Below the pieces are notes generated by a model that was not told the DNA's origin, did no database searches, and saw only the letters and a list, made by a program, of their open reading frames with translations. A DNA stretch of 64,000 bases, from positions 29,116 to 93,115 of the forward strand of contig NZ_JADGMQ010000015.1 of NCBI RefSeq assembly GCF_016124105.1, written 5' to 3'. The translations under genes and the position numbers were made by a program. This DNA is from Aquamicrobium zhengzhouense. Its GTDB lineage: Bacteria > Pseudomonadota > Alphaproteobacteria > Rhizobiales > Rhizobiaceae. Of this stretch, positions 26,939 to 39,327 are shown piece after piece; the first letter of the stretch is position 1, and every line of letters begins with the position of its first letter.

Positions 26939-28933
26939 ATGAGTCTAAATGGTATGATGCGTACCGGTATTTCCGGAATGAATGCGCAATCAGTTCGTCT
27001 TGCAACAGTTGCAGACAATATCGCAAACTCCGGTACTAACGGATATAAGAAAGCCAGCGTCGAGTTTTCATCACTCGTTGCACCGAATACAGGCAGCAGC
27101 TACGTGTCAGGTGGAACGCATCTAAGCGTTCGATATTCCATGGCACCGGGGAATCTACAATATACGACCTCGGTGAACGATCTCGCGGTTGACGGCAGCG
27201 GGTTTATGGTCGTCCAGGATCAGGCCGGCAAAATGTTGCTGACAAGGGCCGGGTCATTCATACCGGATGGAAATGGCAACCTGCTTAACGCTGCTGGCCT
27301 TTATCTGATGGGACGGAGCTTCGCTCTGGGCGAGCCGGGCACTACCACAACGTTCGGTGACTACGAACGGGTCACCATCCCCACGACCGGATTGGAGCGC
27401 GTCCCCTCAACGGCGGGATCAATCGCATCCAACCTGCCATTTACCTCGCTTCCAGTTGCCGGGCATCGACCGTCCACCTTCCCGCCCACCGATATCCAGG
27501 TGCAGAAAGGCATGGAGAATGGATCGATCTACAAGTCCGGGCTGACGGCTATTGGCAATGCGGGAGAGCCCATCAGGTTGGACGTTTATTTCACGCGCAC
27601 GAGCGTGAAGGATCCCAGTGGTGTTACCGTTAATCCCAACAGCCCGCTAATTGCTGGCTACGGGCATTCACCATTGCCGCTACCTTATACGGTCGCACAT
27701 CCGAACAGTTCGACAACGTCGAGCTATTGGGCAGCACCTACAAATATTGCTGGAGGGGCGAGCGAAAGCTTCAGCTTCCCAGGATTTTCTGGATTGGAGT
27801 GGGGTGCGGGAGATACGACGTCATTCACGGTCAGCATCAATGGTGCGCCGATAAGTGTCACCGGAACATTTGACGGTGGCTCATGGTCTTTCGTGCCAGA
27901 CAATGCCGCAGCAATTCCAGGTGGAGTGTCCTTCAGCTACAGCACCGCGGGTGGGAACCTTGAGATCGCCGTCACCAATTCGACCGGTGCGCCTATCACC
28001 GCAGGCGTCGGTAATTTTATCTCACGCGAGTTTCACACCGAGCGTCAGAGCACCTTCCCCGATTTTGGCCGCTATCACTGGGAAGAGGGCGACACTGTCA
28101 GCTTCGATGTCGACATCAGTGGAACAGCGCACCGAGTGACTGGCGTCCGCTCTTCCGGGGCCTGGGGTTTCGCGCCTGATGATCCGGCAACATTTCCGGC
28201 TGGTATTGATCTTGTAGTCGATGCAAGCGGCGTGAACCTGGACATCACGATCAGCAACAACACCGGAGGCGCTGTAGATGGCGGGCTTAGTAATTTTACG
28301 TCAACGACCCTCGCGCTTGCCGACAAATGGGAGATGACCGTTTATCATCAGCCAGACGCATCGCACAGTGGATTTCCCTATTCGGAGCCGCCGCTCACGA
28401 CGGTCGTGCTCGAGTTTGATCGCGAGACCGGAAGTCTGGCAGCTTCTTCCCCCACCTCTCTCGATCTCGATCTCACGAACTACAATGGTGGAAATGTGCA
28501 TGTAGACATATCGGGAATGCGGCAGCTGGCGACGGACTACATGCCTTTAGCTGCTGAGATGAACGGATCCAGACCTTCAGCGATTGATCGGGTCGTGATC
28601 GATAATGACGGGATCGTTTCTGTCCAGTACGCCAATGGAGCGATGACAAAGCTTTACCGTCTCGATCTGGCATATGTGCAAAGCCCAGGTCATTTGACGG
28701 TGCTACCCGGCAACGTCTTCCAGGAAAGTCTCGGCTCTGGTCAGGTCAATTTTGGCAAGCCGAACGAGATTTCACTCGGGGCGATCAAGTCTGGGGCGCT
28801 TGAAGCCTCCAATGTCGATATCGCCGAAGAGCTGACGTTGATGATCGAATCGCAGCGCAACTACACGGCAAATTCAAAGGTGTTCCAGACAGGCGGCGAT
28901 CTGATGGATGTGCTGGTAAATCTAAAGCGCTAA
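26939..28933 (+). CDS. flgE: Flagellar hook protein FlgE-like, oversized
   Basis: Hook protein polymerises into the flexible joint of the flagellum. The N-terminal 60 residues (MMRTGISGMNAQSVRLATVA, DNIANSGTNGYKKA) and the C-terminus (GALEASNVDIAEELTLMIES, QRNYTANSKVFQTGGDLMDV) are the helical rod/hook/filament segments of FlgE. At 664 residues it is far longer than the roughly 400 residues usual in rhizobia. The extra length includes two tandem domains of about 85 residues (273-361 and 369-454) that resemble each other. No other flagellar structural gene is in the window. Whether it is the only hook gene is unknown. Confidence 0.88.
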   Translation: MSLNGMMRTGISGMNAQSVRLATVADNIANSGTNGYKKASVEFSSLVAPNTGSSYVSGGTHLSVRYSMAPGNLQYTTSVNDLAVDGSGFMVVQDQAGKMLLTRAGSFIPDGNGNLLNAAGLYLMGRSFALGEPGTTTTFGDYERVTIPTTGLERVPSTAGSIASNLPFTSLPVAGHRPSTFPPTDIQVQKGMENGSIYKSGLTAIGNAGEPIRLDVYFTRTSVKDPSGVTVNPNSPLIAGYGHSPLPLPYTVAHPNSSTTSSYWAAPTNIAGGASESFSFPGFSGLEWGAGDTTSFTVSINGAPISVTGTFDGGSWSFVPDNAAAIPGGVSFSYSTAGGNLEIAVTNSTGAPITAGVGNFISREFHTERQSTFPDFGRYHWEEGDTVSFDVDISGTAHRVTGVRSSGAWGFAPDDPATFPAGIDLVVDASGVNLDITISNNTGGAVDGGLSNFTSTTLALADKWEMTVYHQPDASHSGFPYSEPPLTTVVLEFDRETGSLAASSPTSLDLDLTNYNGGNVHVDISGMRQLATDYMPLAAEMNGSRPSAIDRVVIDNDGIVSVQYANGAMTKLYRLDLAYVQSPGHLTVLPGNVFQESLGSGQVNFGKPNEISLGAIKSGALEASNVDIAEELTLMIESQRNYTANSKVFQTGGDLMDVLVNLKR

Positions 28934-28939
28934 GCGCTT

Positions 28940-28971
28940 GGTGGCGATGCAGTGCGTCAAGCATCGCCACC
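28940..28971. terminator. Terminator between convergent flgE-like gene and glmM
   Basis: GGTGGCGATGC pairs with GCATCGCCACC (11 bp), followed on the + strand by GTTTGTCT. Confidence 0.7.
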
Positions 28972-28977
28972 GTTTGT

Positions 28978-30330
28978 CTAGGCTGCGCTCTTGGTGGCGG
29001 CGATGACATCGACGATCTCGTCGACAACCTGTTCGACCAGAGACTGGTCATCCGCCTCGGCCATGACGCGGATGAGCGGTTCGGTGCCAGATGGGCGGAT
29101 GACGAGGCGGCCACTCTTGCCAAGCTTGGCCTGCGCATCCTGGATCGCGGATTTGACCAGCTTGTCTTCGAGCGGCGCTCCGCCAGAAAACCGCACGTTT
29201 TTCAGAAGCTGAGGCACCGGTTCGAACATGCGGCACACTTCGCTGGCGGGTTTGCCGGACCGCTTGATGCAGGCGAGGACCTGAAGCGCCGAGACGAGAC
29301 CGTCGCCGGTGGTCGAAAAGTCTGTCAGGACAATGTGGCCCGACTGCTCGCCGCCGACGTTGAAGCCATGCGCGCGCATATGTTCAACGACGTAGCGGTC
29401 GCCGACTTTGGTGCGCTTGAGCGACAGGCCCTGATCTGCGAGATATCGCTCAAGGCCGAGGTTGGACATGATCGTGGCAACGACGCCCCCACCCGCCAAA
29501 CGGCCGTTCTGGTGCCAGGATTCGGCAATCAGAGCCATCAACTGATCGCCGTCGATGACGGTGCCATTCTCATCGACCATCAGCACACGGTCAGCGTCGC
29601 CGTCGAGTGCGATGCCGACGTCAGCGCGGACTTCATGGACCTTCTTTGACAGGCCGAGAGGATGGGTCGAGCCGCAATCCTCGTTGATGTTGAGCCCATT
29701 GGGATCATCGTTGATGGCGATGACCTCCGCTCCGAGTTCCCAGAGGGCTGCAGGCGCGACCTTGTATCCTGCGCCGTTGGCACAGTCGATGACGATCCGA
29801 AGGCCCGACAGCGACATTGAGCGGGGCAAAGTCCGCTTTGCGAACTCGATATAGCGATCATGGACACCGTCTATGCGCTTGGCGCGGCCAAGAGCCTCGG
29901 CGTCGGCGAGCGCAATGTCGACTTCCTTGTCGAGAAGCTGCTCGATGCGGCCCTCGATCTCGTCGGAGAGCTTGTACCCGTCCGGTCCGAACAGCTTGAT
30001 GCCGTTGTCGTAATAGGGGTTGTGCGAGGCAGAGATCATCACGCCGATGTCGGCGCGCAGAGAGCGCACGAGCATGGCGACACCCGGGGTAGGGATGGGG
30101 CCAAGCAGAAAGACGTCCATACCAGCCGCACAAAAACCGGCGACCATGGCGTTTTCGATCATGTAGCCCGACAGGCGTGTGTCTTTGCCGACCACCACGC
30201 GATGGCGATGGCTACCGCGCTGAAAGGACATCCCGACTGCCATGCCTACGCGCATCGCAATTTCAGGGGTCATCGGCGATCTGTTGGCCCGTCCGCGAAT
30301 GCCGTCGGTGCCAAAATAGCGTTTTGTCAT
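28978..30330 (-). CDS. glmM: Phosphoglucosamine mutase GlmM
   Basis: Interconverts glucosamine-6-phosphate and glucosamine-1-phosphate for peptidoglycan and lipopolysaccharide precursors. 450 residues. The phosphoserine is S102 in [13 protein letters not shown]; the metal loop is DGDADRV and the sugar-binding loop GGEQSGH; the phosphate-binding loop near the end is [12 protein letters not shown]. Last gene of the leftward envelope block, following ftsH after 267 bases, the standard tilS-ftsH-glmM order. Confidence 0.96.
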   Translation of the reverse strand: MTKRYFGTDGIRGRANRSPMTPEIAMRVGMAVGMSFQRGSHRHRVVVGKDTRLSGYMIENAMVAGFCAAGMDVFLLGPIPTPGVAMLVRSLRADIGVMISASHNPYYDNGIKLFGPDGYKLSDEIEGRIEQLLDKEVDIALADAEALGRAKRIDGVHDRYIEFAKRTLPRSMSLSGLRIVIDCANGAGYKVAPAALWELGAEVIAINDDPNGLNINEDCGSTHPLGLSKKVHEVRADVGIALDGDADRVLMVDENGTVIDGDQLMALIAESWHQNGRLAGGGVVATIMSNLGLERYLADQGLSLKRTKVGDRYVVEHMRAHGFNVGGEQSGHIVLTDFSTTGDGLVSALQVLACIKRSGKPASEVCRMFEPVPQLLKNVRFSGGAPLEDKLVKSAIQDAQAKLGKSGRLVIRPSGTEPLIRVMAEADDQSLVEQVVDEIVDVIAATKSAA

Positions 30331-30597
30331 CTTCTGACCTGCGTTTCCGCTTCGTTCAGCCGAGATTTGCCACAGCGACCCCGGTGCTTCGCATCACATT
30401 ATGTGAGTAACTGTTACGATTGTGGTTCCAGCGCTGGTTAACGGATGGAATCTAACGGTCTCATCCGCAGCGTCGAGTTGACGAATATGAGGCCCCCTAA
30501 CACTTTTGGCGGCAGGAGCACAGTCGTGAGGGCTTCTCCGATAGCAATTCGCCGCGCAGAGCGCGGCGAATTTAATCCTGGGTCAATCAGGGCCGAT
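30331..30597. other. Intergenic region ftsH-glmM
   Basis: 267 bases without a convincing gene. It contains the ftsH hairpin at 30546-30572 and presumably a glmM promoter; I see no strong promoter match or conserved RNA. Confidence 0.4.
30546..30572 (-). terminator. Palindromic hairpin after ftsH
   Basis: AATTCGCCGCGC pairs perfectly with GCGCGGCGAATT across a 3-base loop, 26 bases past the ftsH stop. No T tract follows, so it may be an mRNA-stabilising structure rather than a true terminator. Confidence 0.6.
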
Positions 30598-32529
<1,932 letters not shown>

Positions 32530-32596
32530 CGTGCTTCCCGTTGGTGTCCACCGCAGCAGAGAGCGGACACAGGTGCCATCTCGGTGGGTGCTGAGC

Positions 32597-33937
32597 TTAA
32601 CATAGGGACGGTGCAGGGCCTTGCCAAGCAGACTCACCGCGTTCGGTTAAAGGTTGTGGCTCAATTTGTTGCTTCCATGGCAGCGGCGGAAATTTAGCTC
32701 CTCCCGTCAAGCGACCAAGCGCCAGTGCGAGCTGGAGATCGAACTCGGGCAAGAAGCGCGAGTATGGCGCTATGACGGGCTGAAGGGTTATCGCGCCGGT
32801 TGCATCGCCTTTGTGACCAGACAAGAACGGCATGGTTTTTCCGGCGGATCGGGCAATGCTGCCGGGCACGTCCCCGGAAGAAGGTGTCTCGTCGAGCATG
32901 AGGTGAGAGGGTGTAATGGTTCCGCCTGCGGCCCCACGAACACGCCAGCGCCCATCCCAGATAATCTCGTCCCGGTCCACGAGGAGGTCGCTGAGGTTCC
33001 TGTTTTCGCGGTAGATGAAAATCGCATCGCGGCGCTGGTCAATTATCGCACGCGACAATGTGGCGCGCACATTCTTCCCGGTCGCCAGCCTCTCGAAAAT
33101 ATTGCGTGCGGCTGGAAGCTCCGGAAAGCGAGGAGTGCCTCCGGCCGTGGCAAGGCACGCGCGTAAAGTCAGGATGGCAGCGCGCTCTTCCTGCTCAAGC
33201 AGATCAGGAAGCAAGCGGAACACGCCCGGAAAGGGCATCGAAATGAAGCGCGCGACAAGGCCTGCAGCGGTCTCCATGAGTAGCCTGCGCGCCCTTGCCT
33301 CCGCCGCAGCGCGGGAAACAAGCCCGGCGACAGCGTCTTTATCCAAAAGCCGTCGGGTGCGGACCCGCTCGTAAGCATCACTCTCGTTTGACGGGTCATC
33401 GATCCATGAAACGCCCAGCCCTTCGAGATATGCCCGCAGACGGTTGCGCCGCTCGTTCAAAAGTGGGCGGACGATCCAGAAGCGTTCCCGGTAGAGCGTC
33501 GCCGGTGCCATCCCCGACAAACCGGTGCCTTCGCCGCGGCGCAAGCGCATGGCGACAGTTTCCGCCTGATCGTCCAAGGTGTGTCCAACCAGGATGATGT
33601 TGGTTCCCGCTTCCTCAGCGGCCTGCGCAAGTAATTGGTATCGAGCCTCTCGTGCCGCTTCACTTATGCCGGAAGCGGGCTTTGCGCCCTCCCAGACCAT
33701 CGTGCGATGGGTGATGCCATAACGGGCGCAAAGGGAGCCGACCATCTCGGCTTCCGCCGCAGATTCACGGCGAAGCTGGTGATCCACCGTCACCGCATGG
33801 AGCGGCAATTTCCGATCGTGGAAGATTTGTCTGGCAAGGAGAAGCAGAGAGAGCGAATCGCTGCCGCCCGATAAGGCGACAATGGCACCATGCGGCGCAT
33901 CAAGCTCTGAAAAGGTGTGGCGAAGGTCGGGGCCCAT
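32597..33937 (-). CDS. tilS: tRNA(Ile)-lysidine synthetase TilS
   Basis: Attaches lysine to C34 of the CAU-anticodon tRNA-Ile so that it reads AUA. 446 residues. The PP-loop is SGGSDS at 23-28, with the family motifs VDHQLRRES and [20 protein letters not shown]. The C-terminal half is poorly conserved, as usual. It lies 8 bases after cpoB and precedes ftsH, as in other alphaproteobacteria. Confidence 0.94.
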   Translation of the reverse strand: MGPDLRHTFSELDAPHGAIVALSGGSDSLSLLLLARQIFHDRKLPLHAVTVDHQLRRESAAEAEMVGSLCARYGITHRTMVWEGAKPASGISEAAREARYQLLAQAAEEAGTNIILVGHTLDDQAETVAMRLRRGEGTGLSGMAPATLYRERFWIVRPLLNERRNRLRAYLEGLGVSWIDDPSNESDAYERVRTRRLLDKDAVAGLVSRAAAEARARRLLMETAAGLVARFISMPFPGVFRLLPDLLEQEERAAILTLRACLATAGGTPRFPELPAARNIFERLATGKNVRATLSRAIIDQRRDAIFIYRENRNLSDLLVDRDEIIWDGRWRVRGAAGGTITPSHLMLDETPSSGDVPGSIARSAGKTMPFLSGHKGDATGAITLQPVIAPYSRFLPEFDLQLALALGRLTGGAKFPPLPWKQQIEPQPLTERGESAWQGPAPSLC

Positions 33938-33945
33938 CGGCCTGA

Positions 33946-34812
33946 TCAGCAGGAAGCGGCAGTCTGTTCCTGCTTGAGACGTTCGCGCAGGGCATCGGAC
34001 GCGTTCGGGTAACGCTGCACGACTTCTTTGAAGGTGGCACAGGCGAGATCGCGCTGTTTCATCGAGGCAAGGGAGACACCAAGCTTGAAAAGCATGTCGG
34101 GAGCCTTGCGGGCCTGGGGGTAGTTGCGGTTTGCGGCGAGAAAGATTTCGGCAGCTTCACGCGGCTTTTCCTGGCCAAGCAGGGATTCGCCAAGCCAGAA
34201 ATGCGCGTCTGCAGCGTGCTCGCTATCGGGGAAGCGGGCAATCAAATCGCGAAAACCAGCTTCTGCCGTAGCGTAATCGCCCGATAGGACGAACTGGTAC
34301 GCATTGCGGTAAATCTCATCGTCCGCATCTCCGCCGGGTGGAAGAGCGGCTACGGTTGTCTCGTCTGCCGCAGGTGCGGGAGCCGCTACGGCACCGATCG
34401 GATTGCCCTCGGCATCAAAGGTAATGGAGCCAAGATCCTGTGGCGGCGTGCCCCTGATCTCTGCACCTTCCTGAACGCGCGGCAGATTGGCGTAGAACTC
34501 GTCATCGCCGCTCGAATCCTGCGATGCGGCGTGATCGCGTGGCGCGACATCCTGAGGGGATGCCGGCCCCGCGTCCGAGCGGCGCTCTTCCAGTTCCTGG
34601 AAGCGCTGCTCGTTGTCTTCCTGCATGCGACGCAGCTGATCCTGCATCTGCAGGATCTGGAAGTTGAGTTCCTCGACCGTGCCGGTGAGCTGACGAATCT
34701 GGTCTTCCAGCTGCGCCACGCGCGGATCTACGACTTGCGCAGAAGCAGTGGCCGCCAGAGACATCGTCAGCGTCAGCGCGACGAGACCGCTGAACAAGGT
34801 TCGCAGAAACAT
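33946..34812 (-). CDS. cpoB: Cell division coordinator CpoB (YbgF), tol-pal system protein
   Basis: 288 residues from ATG 34812 (AAAGGA upstream). Signal peptide ending near ASA-QV, then a coiled-coil segment (about 30-80: QLEDQIRQLTGTVEELN) that trimerises and binds TolA, a linker of about 80 residues, and C-terminal TPR repeats (from about 165: AYQFVLSGDYATAEAGFRDL). In E. coli it links peptidoglycan synthesis with Tol-driven outer membrane constriction. Follows pal. Confidence 0.92.
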   Translation of the reverse strand: MFLRTLFSGLVALTLTMSLAATASAQVVDPRVAQLEDQIRQLTGTVEELNFQILQMQDQLRRMQEDNEQRFQELEERRSDAGPASPQDVAPRDHAASQDSSGDDEFYANLPRVQEGAEIRGTPPQDLGSITFDAEGNPIGAVAAPAPAADETTVAALPPGGDADDEIYRNAYQFVLSGDYATAEAGFRDLIARFPDSEHAADAHFWLGESLLGQEKPREAAEIFLAANRNYPQARKAPDMLFKLGVSLASMKQRDLACATFKEVVQRYPNASDALRERLKQEQTAASC

Positions 34813-34928
34813 GGATCCTTTACCTCGATTGCGTGACCTTGAGATGAAGCCCCCCTGATTTATGGCAGGCCGGCAGTTCTTATCAGCACAGCTTAGTTCG
34901 GCCAAATTGTGATTGGCTTGAGCCAGAA

Positions 34929-34957
34929 AAAAGGTGGCCCCCGACAGGGACCACCTT
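34929..34957 (-). terminator. Terminator after pal
   Basis: AAGGTGG/CCACCTT with inner CCC/GGG, followed on the - strand by TTTTTT. It lies between pal and cpoB, so cpoB probably has some expression of its own. Confidence 0.8.
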
Positions 34958-34982
34958 CACGTTCTGCAAATGCCGGGTCAGC

Positions 34983-35492
34983 TTAGCTGCCAGCGCCGCC
35001 GAGGACGGTGACGGAGCGGCGGTTCTGGGACCAGCACGAAATGTCGTCACACACGGCGACCGGACGCTCCTTGCCGTAGGAGATGGTGCGAATGCGGTTG
35101 GCTGCGACACCCTGAGAGACGAGGAAGTCGCGGGCGGCCGCCGCACGGCGTGCACCAAGGGCAAGGTTGTATTCACGCGTGCCGCGCTCGTCTGCATGGC
35201 CTTCGACCGTGATCGAATAGGAACCGTAACGGTTCAGCCACTGAGCCTGGCGTGCAAGTGTCTGCTGCGCATCGGCACGAATAAGCGTGGAGTCCGTGTC
35301 GAAGAAGATGCGGTCGCCGACATTGACGGTGAAGTCCTGGCTCGAACCAGGTGTAGCGGCGCCCGCACCACCGCCGAGACCAAGATCGGCAGCATTGTTT
35401 GGCGTGTTCTTACCGGCACAGCCCGCGATGGCGAGCATGGCAACGAGCGCGACGGCGACCGGGTTGCGGGTGATGGCTGCGATACGGCGCAT
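34983..35492 (-). CDS. pal: Peptidoglycan-associated lipoprotein Pal
   Basis: 169 residues from ATG 35492 (GAAGGAGAGG upstream). Lipoprotein signal with lipobox LAIAGC, lipidated cysteine C25; then a short linker and an OmpA-like domain with the peptidoglycan-binding pattern VEGHADERGTREYNLALGARR. It anchors the outer membrane to peptidoglycan and binds TolB. Part of the tol-pal block, downstream of tolB. Confidence 0.96.
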   Translation of the reverse strand: MRRIAAITRNPVAVALVAMLAIAGCAGKNTPNNAADLGLGGGAGAATPGSSQDFTVNVGDRIFFDTDSTLIRADAQQTLARQAQWLNRYGSYSITVEGHADERGTREYNLALGARRAAAARDFLVSQGVAANRIRTISYGKERPVAVCDDISCWSQNRRSVTVLGGAGS

Positions 35493-35690
35493 TGCCGCCT
35501 CTCCTTCGCATTTGAGTGATTGGATTGAATGTCCAGTAACCACGTTGCGGTTAAATTTCATTCAAGAAACAGGGTTAACAAATTCCGAAGACATGAATCG
35601 CTGGCCTCGGATGTGGCTTAATTTCGCACTCTTTGACGCCAGATTGGGCCGAAATGCGGCATTAAACGCGGAAAACGGCCAAAAGCGAAA

Positions 35691-35711
35691 CCACCCGCGT
35701 GAAGCGGGTGG
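35691..35711 (-). terminator. Terminator after tolB
   Basis: CCACCCGC pairs with GCGGGTGG across a 5-base loop; on the - strand it is followed by TTTCGCTTTT. Confidence 0.7.
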
Positions 35712-35722
35712 TGGGTACGCGG

Positions 35723-37039
35723 TTAATCCAGCAGCGGCGACCAGGCAGGGTCCGAACCGAAGTTCGGGGTGGGGATTGCCTGTTCGTTACGACCAGTGAG
35801 GTCGACGGAGAAGAGCTTCGGGCCCGAGCCGCCACCGTCTTCACGGAAGAACATGATCACGCGTCCATTCGGGGCCCAGGTAGGGCCTTCCTGGAGACGG
35901 CCGGATGACAGGATGCGCTCGCCCGAGCCATCCGTACGCATGACACCAATCTGGAACTGCCCCGCCGTCTGCTTGGTGAAGGCGATCAGATCGCCGCGCG
36001 GAGACCAGACGGGGGTCGAGTATGTTCCATCACCGAACGAGATACGCTGCGGGTTCGAGCCGTCCGCGCCCATCGTGTAGATGTGCGGGCGTCCGCCACG
36101 ATCCGAGGTGAAAACGATACGGCTTCCATCCGGAGAGTAGGATGGCGAGGTGTCGATGGAGTTGGAGCTTGTCAGGCGGGTCGTATTACGGCTGCGCAGA
36201 TCCATCGTGTAGATGTTGGAATTTCCATCTTCACGCATCAGGCTCATGATCACCTTCTGACCGTCCGGCGAAAAGCGCGGGGCGAAGGTCATGCCCGGGA
36301 AGTTGCCTACGAGCTCGCGCTGTCCGGTCTCGATCTGCAGGAGATAGACCTGAGGCTGAGAGCCCTCATAGGACATGTAGGTGATTTCCTGGCGGTTAGG
36401 CGAGAAGCGCGGGGTCATGACGATCGCGCGCCCATCGGTCAGCGTACGATGGTTGGCACCGTCCTGGTCCATGATTGCAAGCCGCTTGACGCGTGCATTC
36501 TTTGGTCCGCTCTCGTCGACATAGACGATACGCGTATCGAAATAGCCCTTTTCACCGGTCAAGCGCTCATAGATCGCATCCGCGATTATGTGCGCGACGC
36601 GTCGCCAGTTTGACGGGTTTGCGAAAAACTGCTCGCCGATGAGTTGCTGCCCGGCGAACGTATCCCACAGACGAAACTCGGCGCGCAGGCGTCCGTCAGC
36701 TTCCTGGGTAACGCGGCCCGTCACCAACGCCTGGGCATTGATCACCGTCCAATCATTAAACCGTGGGGCTGCATCAGGATTCGAGATCTTCTCGATGAAT
36801 GCGCCCTTTTCTATAGGCTTGAACAGGCCCGAGCGCTGCAGGTCGGCGGCGACTACAGCGGCGATCTCGGCGCCTTGCGTACCGGAAGACACGAAATCGG
36901 TGATGGCAATGGGCATGGGCTCAACCACACCCTGCGTGATGTCGATCTCCAATTGCGCCCGGGCCGGCTGCACAGCGGCCAGCGCGATGCCAGCAGCCAC
37001 CAGTCCGATGGAGAAGAATGCAGTCAGTTTATGTTTCAT
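35723..37039 (-). CDS. tolB: Tol-Pal system protein TolB
   Basis: Periplasmic beta-propeller that shuttles between Pal and TolA. 438 residues, signal peptide cleaved near ARA-QL. The N-terminal domain carries [10 protein letters not shown], and the C-terminal six-bladed propeller shows repeated [21 protein letters not shown] motifs. Downstream of tolA by 43 bases. Confidence 0.96.
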   Translation of the reverse strand: MKHKLTAFFSIGLVAAGIALAAVQPARAQLEIDITQGVVEPMPIAITDFVSSGTQGAEIAAVVAADLQRSGLFKPIEKGAFIEKISNPDAAPRFNDWTVINAQALVTGRVTQEADGRLRAEFRLWDTFAGQQLIGEQFFANPSNWRRVAHIIADAIYERLTGEKGYFDTRIVYVDESGPKNARVKRLAIMDQDGANHRTLTDGRAIVMTPRFSPNRQEITYMSYEGSQPQVYLLQIETGQRELVGNFPGMTFAPRFSPDGQKVIMSLMREDGNSNIYTMDLRSRNTTRLTSSNSIDTSPSYSPDGSRIVFTSDRGGRPHIYTMGADGSNPQRISFGDGTYSTPVWSPRGDLIAFTKQTAGQFQIGVMRTDGSGERILSSGRLQEGPTWAPNGRVIMFFREDGGGSGPKLFSVDLTGRNEQAIPTPNFGSDPAWSPLLD

Positions 37040-37082
37040 TCTTTAGGCCTCATGGGTCCGGATGGGCTCATGGAATGGGTGA

Positions 37083-38147
37083 TCAGAACATGTCCCGCGG
37101 GTCAAAGTGGACAATCACGTCTGCCCACGCTTCATATTTCTCGGATGGAAGATTGTAGGGTGCGCAACGGATCACGGCGCGCCGTGCCGATTCAGCCGCC
37201 GTCCGCTCAATGCCTCCCGAGCCACCACCCGCGACGATCCGTGGATCGCCGTCGAGTTCGCCCGAGGCCGACAATTTGAACTGAACCGAGACTTTCAGAT
37301 TTTCAGCCTCGGCAGCACCAGCTGGGACGTTCCAGCAACGCTGAATTTGGCTGCGCAGGGCGTCCATTTCGCTTTGGCTGAGCTTGGCTCCGGTGGTCTG
37401 GCGACCTCCAAGTGCGGCCTGTTGCTCGGAGCGCTTTGCGCCCCCGCCGGAAGCCTTCTCACGATTGAGAAGCGCTGCGACCTGATCTTCAACGCTCTTG
37501 TCGTTGGAATCACTGGATGCAGTCTCGCGACGACGTTCCTCGCGCGGCTTTTCGGGCTCACGGCGTTCGGGCGTCTTCGCAGTCTGGGCTTTTGGAGGCT
37601 GAGGCTTGGCCTGAGGGACGGGAGCAACATCCGGCAGCGCCGCGACGTCGGGCGCGGGGGCTTCCGGCTGAACCGGCTCTGGGGCAGGGTCGGGCTTGAC
37701 CTCCTGCTTCGGCTCAGGCGTCGGCGCAACTTCCGTTGCCGGAACCGGCTGCGGTTCAGGCGCGGGTGCCGGGGTGGGTTCTGGTTCCGGAACAGGTGCC
37801 GGGGTGGGCTCTGGCGCCGGGGGAGGGGCTTCAGCCGTCTCTACCGGGCGTGGCTTTGGCTCCGGCGTGGGCGGTGTGGCGAGATCTGTCTTGTTGTCAC
37901 CCACGTTCTGCGCGTCTTCCACCGGTTCAGGTGCCGGCTTGTCCGTCGGCTTGGGCGCAGGTATTTCCGCAACCGGTGCGGTCCGCTCTCCCTGTACGCT
38001 CTGTGCGATCTCCTCGATCGGAACGATGTCAACCGGGAATGACTCTACGTTCGTCAGTTCGAGGGGCCGGGGTGAAGACAGCGAAATGAGGCCGACGCCG
38101 AGGACGACGGCATGAAGCGCCACCGATGATGTGAGGCCGGCCTTCAT
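37083..38147 (-). CDS. tolA: Tol-Pal system protein TolA
   Basis: 354 residues. One N-terminal membrane helix (about 7-25, with the SxxxH-like SVALHAVVLGVGL), a long Pro/Glu/Ala-rich periplasmic spacer (about 60-210) instead of the helical spacer of E. coli, and a C-terminal domain with QIQRCWNVPAGA, typical of alphaproteobacterial TolA. It transmits the proton-driven force of TolQR to TolB-Pal. 5 bases separate it from tolR. Confidence 0.9.
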   Translation of the reverse strand: MKAGLTSSVALHAVVLGVGLISLSSPRPLELTNVESFPVDIVPIEEIAQSVQGERTAPVAEIPAPKPTDKPAPEPVEDAQNVGDNKTDLATPPTPEPKPRPVETAEAPPPAPEPTPAPVPEPEPTPAPAPEPQPVPATEVAPTPEPKQEVKPDPAPEPVQPEAPAPDVAALPDVAPVPQAKPQPPKAQTAKTPERREPEKPREERRRETASSDSNDKSVEDQVAALLNREKASGGGAKRSEQQAALGGRQTTGAKLSQSEMDALRSQIQRCWNVPAGAAEAENLKVSVQFKLSASGELDGDPRIVAGGGSGGIERTAAESARRAVIRCAPYNLPSEKYEAWADVIVHFDPRDMF

Positions 38148-38152
38148 CTGGT

Positions 38153-38599
38153 CTAGCTACCCTGTTCCGGCAGGGTCACGAGACCGACATTGCGGAAACC
38201 GCCCGCATTGATGCGGCCAAGAACGCGCATGACCGAGGCATAGTCGGCAGAACCATCCGCGCGGACGAAGATGCGTTCTTCATAGCCAGCCTCCGCGATC
38301 GCCTGAAGGCGCGGAAGGATTTCTTCGAAGGCGATCTCGGTTTCCTGAAGGTAGATCTGCCCATCGCTGTTGACGGAAACCGTGATCGGCTGCGTGTCGG
38401 CATTCAGTGCCTTCGCGCTCGATTCCGGCAGGTCGATCGGAACGCCAACCGTCATGAGCGGAGCGGCGACCATGAAGATGATGAGCAGCACAAGCATCAC
38501 GTCGACAAAAGGCGTGACGTTGATCTCAGACACCAACGCCTTCCTGCCGCGTCGGCCGCGCCGCGATCGTCCGCCACTTTGTCCGGTGGACATAGCCAT
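38153..38599 (-). CDS. tolR: Tol-Pal system protein TolR (ExbD family)
   Basis: 148 residues from ATG 38599. Basic N-terminus, one membrane helix with the proton-carrying aspartate in NVTPFVDVMLVLLIIFMV, then a periplasmic ExbD domain. It forms the stator-like proton channel with TolQ. The reading frame allows a GTG one codon earlier, but GGAGAAGAAG is better spaced for the ATG. Confidence 0.94.
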   Translation of the reverse strand: MAMSTGQSGGRSRRGRRGRKALVSEINVTPFVDVMLVLLIIFMVAAPLMTVGVPIDLPESSAKALNADTQPITVSVNSDGQIYLQETEIAFEEILPRLQAIAEAGYEERIFVRADGSADYASVMRVLGRINAGGFRNVGLVTLPEQGS

Positions 38600-38610
38600 C
38601 ACTTCTTCTC

Positions 38611-39327
38611 CTAAGCCGCTGCCCGGACCGGCAACTTCTCATCGATTTGCCGCGACAGTATGGCGGAAAACTCGTCGGCGAAGCCTTCCATGCGCAGGCC
38701 AAGCCTTGCCGCATCGGTGGTCAGCTTGTTGTAGGCAATGGTGGCGGGGATAGCCGCCAGAAGGCCGATAGCCGTCGCCAGAAGCGCCTCGGCAATGCCC
38801 GGCGCAACGACAGCGAGATTGGTGGCACCGGACGCGGCAATTGCCTGGAACGAGGTCATGATACCAACGACCGTTCCGAAAAGACCGATAAAGGGTGCTG
38901 CAGAGCCGATGGTCGCAAGGAAGCCCATTCGGCTCTCCAGCGCTTCCATTTCACGGGTCAGCGCGAGATCCATGGCCTTGTCGATGCGGTTTTGCAGGCT
39001 GATCGGAGACTTCACGCCCTTTTCGAAGCTCTTCTTCCACTCGCGCATGGCCGCCACGAATATGGAGCCCATTCCGGACGTCTTGCGCTCGGAAAGTGAA
39101 CGGTAAAGCTCCTCCAGAGACTGGCCGGACCAGAAGACTTCTTCAAAGCGGTTCAGCGCAGAGCGCATCCGGCCGAACACCAGAACCTTGTCGATGATAA
39201 TGGCCCAGGTCCAGACGGAAGCAGCGAGCAAGCCCAGCATAACCAGCTTGACCACCCAGCCTGCCTGCCAGAAAAGCGCCCACAATGAATGGTCACCGCC
39301 AGGTGCGGTTAGTGCCATTTGTTCCAT
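38611..39327 (-). CDS. tolQ: Tol-Pal system protein TolQ (ExbB/MotA family)
   Basis: 238 residues, three membrane helices (about 15-38, 135-160, 170-195), with the ExbB core PFIGLFGTVVGIMTSFQAIA and GIAEALLATAIGLLAAIPATI. It forms the proton channel with TolR that powers the Tol complex at the division site. First gene of tolQRAB-pal. Confidence 0.95.
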   Translation of the reverse strand: MEQMALTAPGGDHSLWALFWQAGWVVKLVMLGLLAASVWTWAIIIDKVLVFGRMRSALNRFEEVFWSGQSLEELYRSLSERKTSGMGSIFVAAMREWKKSFEKGVKSPISLQNRIDKAMDLALTREMEALESRMGFLATIGSAAPFIGLFGTVVGIMTSFQAIAASGATNLAVVAPGIAEALLATAIGLLAAIPATIAYNKLTTDAARLGLRMEGFADEFSAILSRQIDEKLPVRAAA

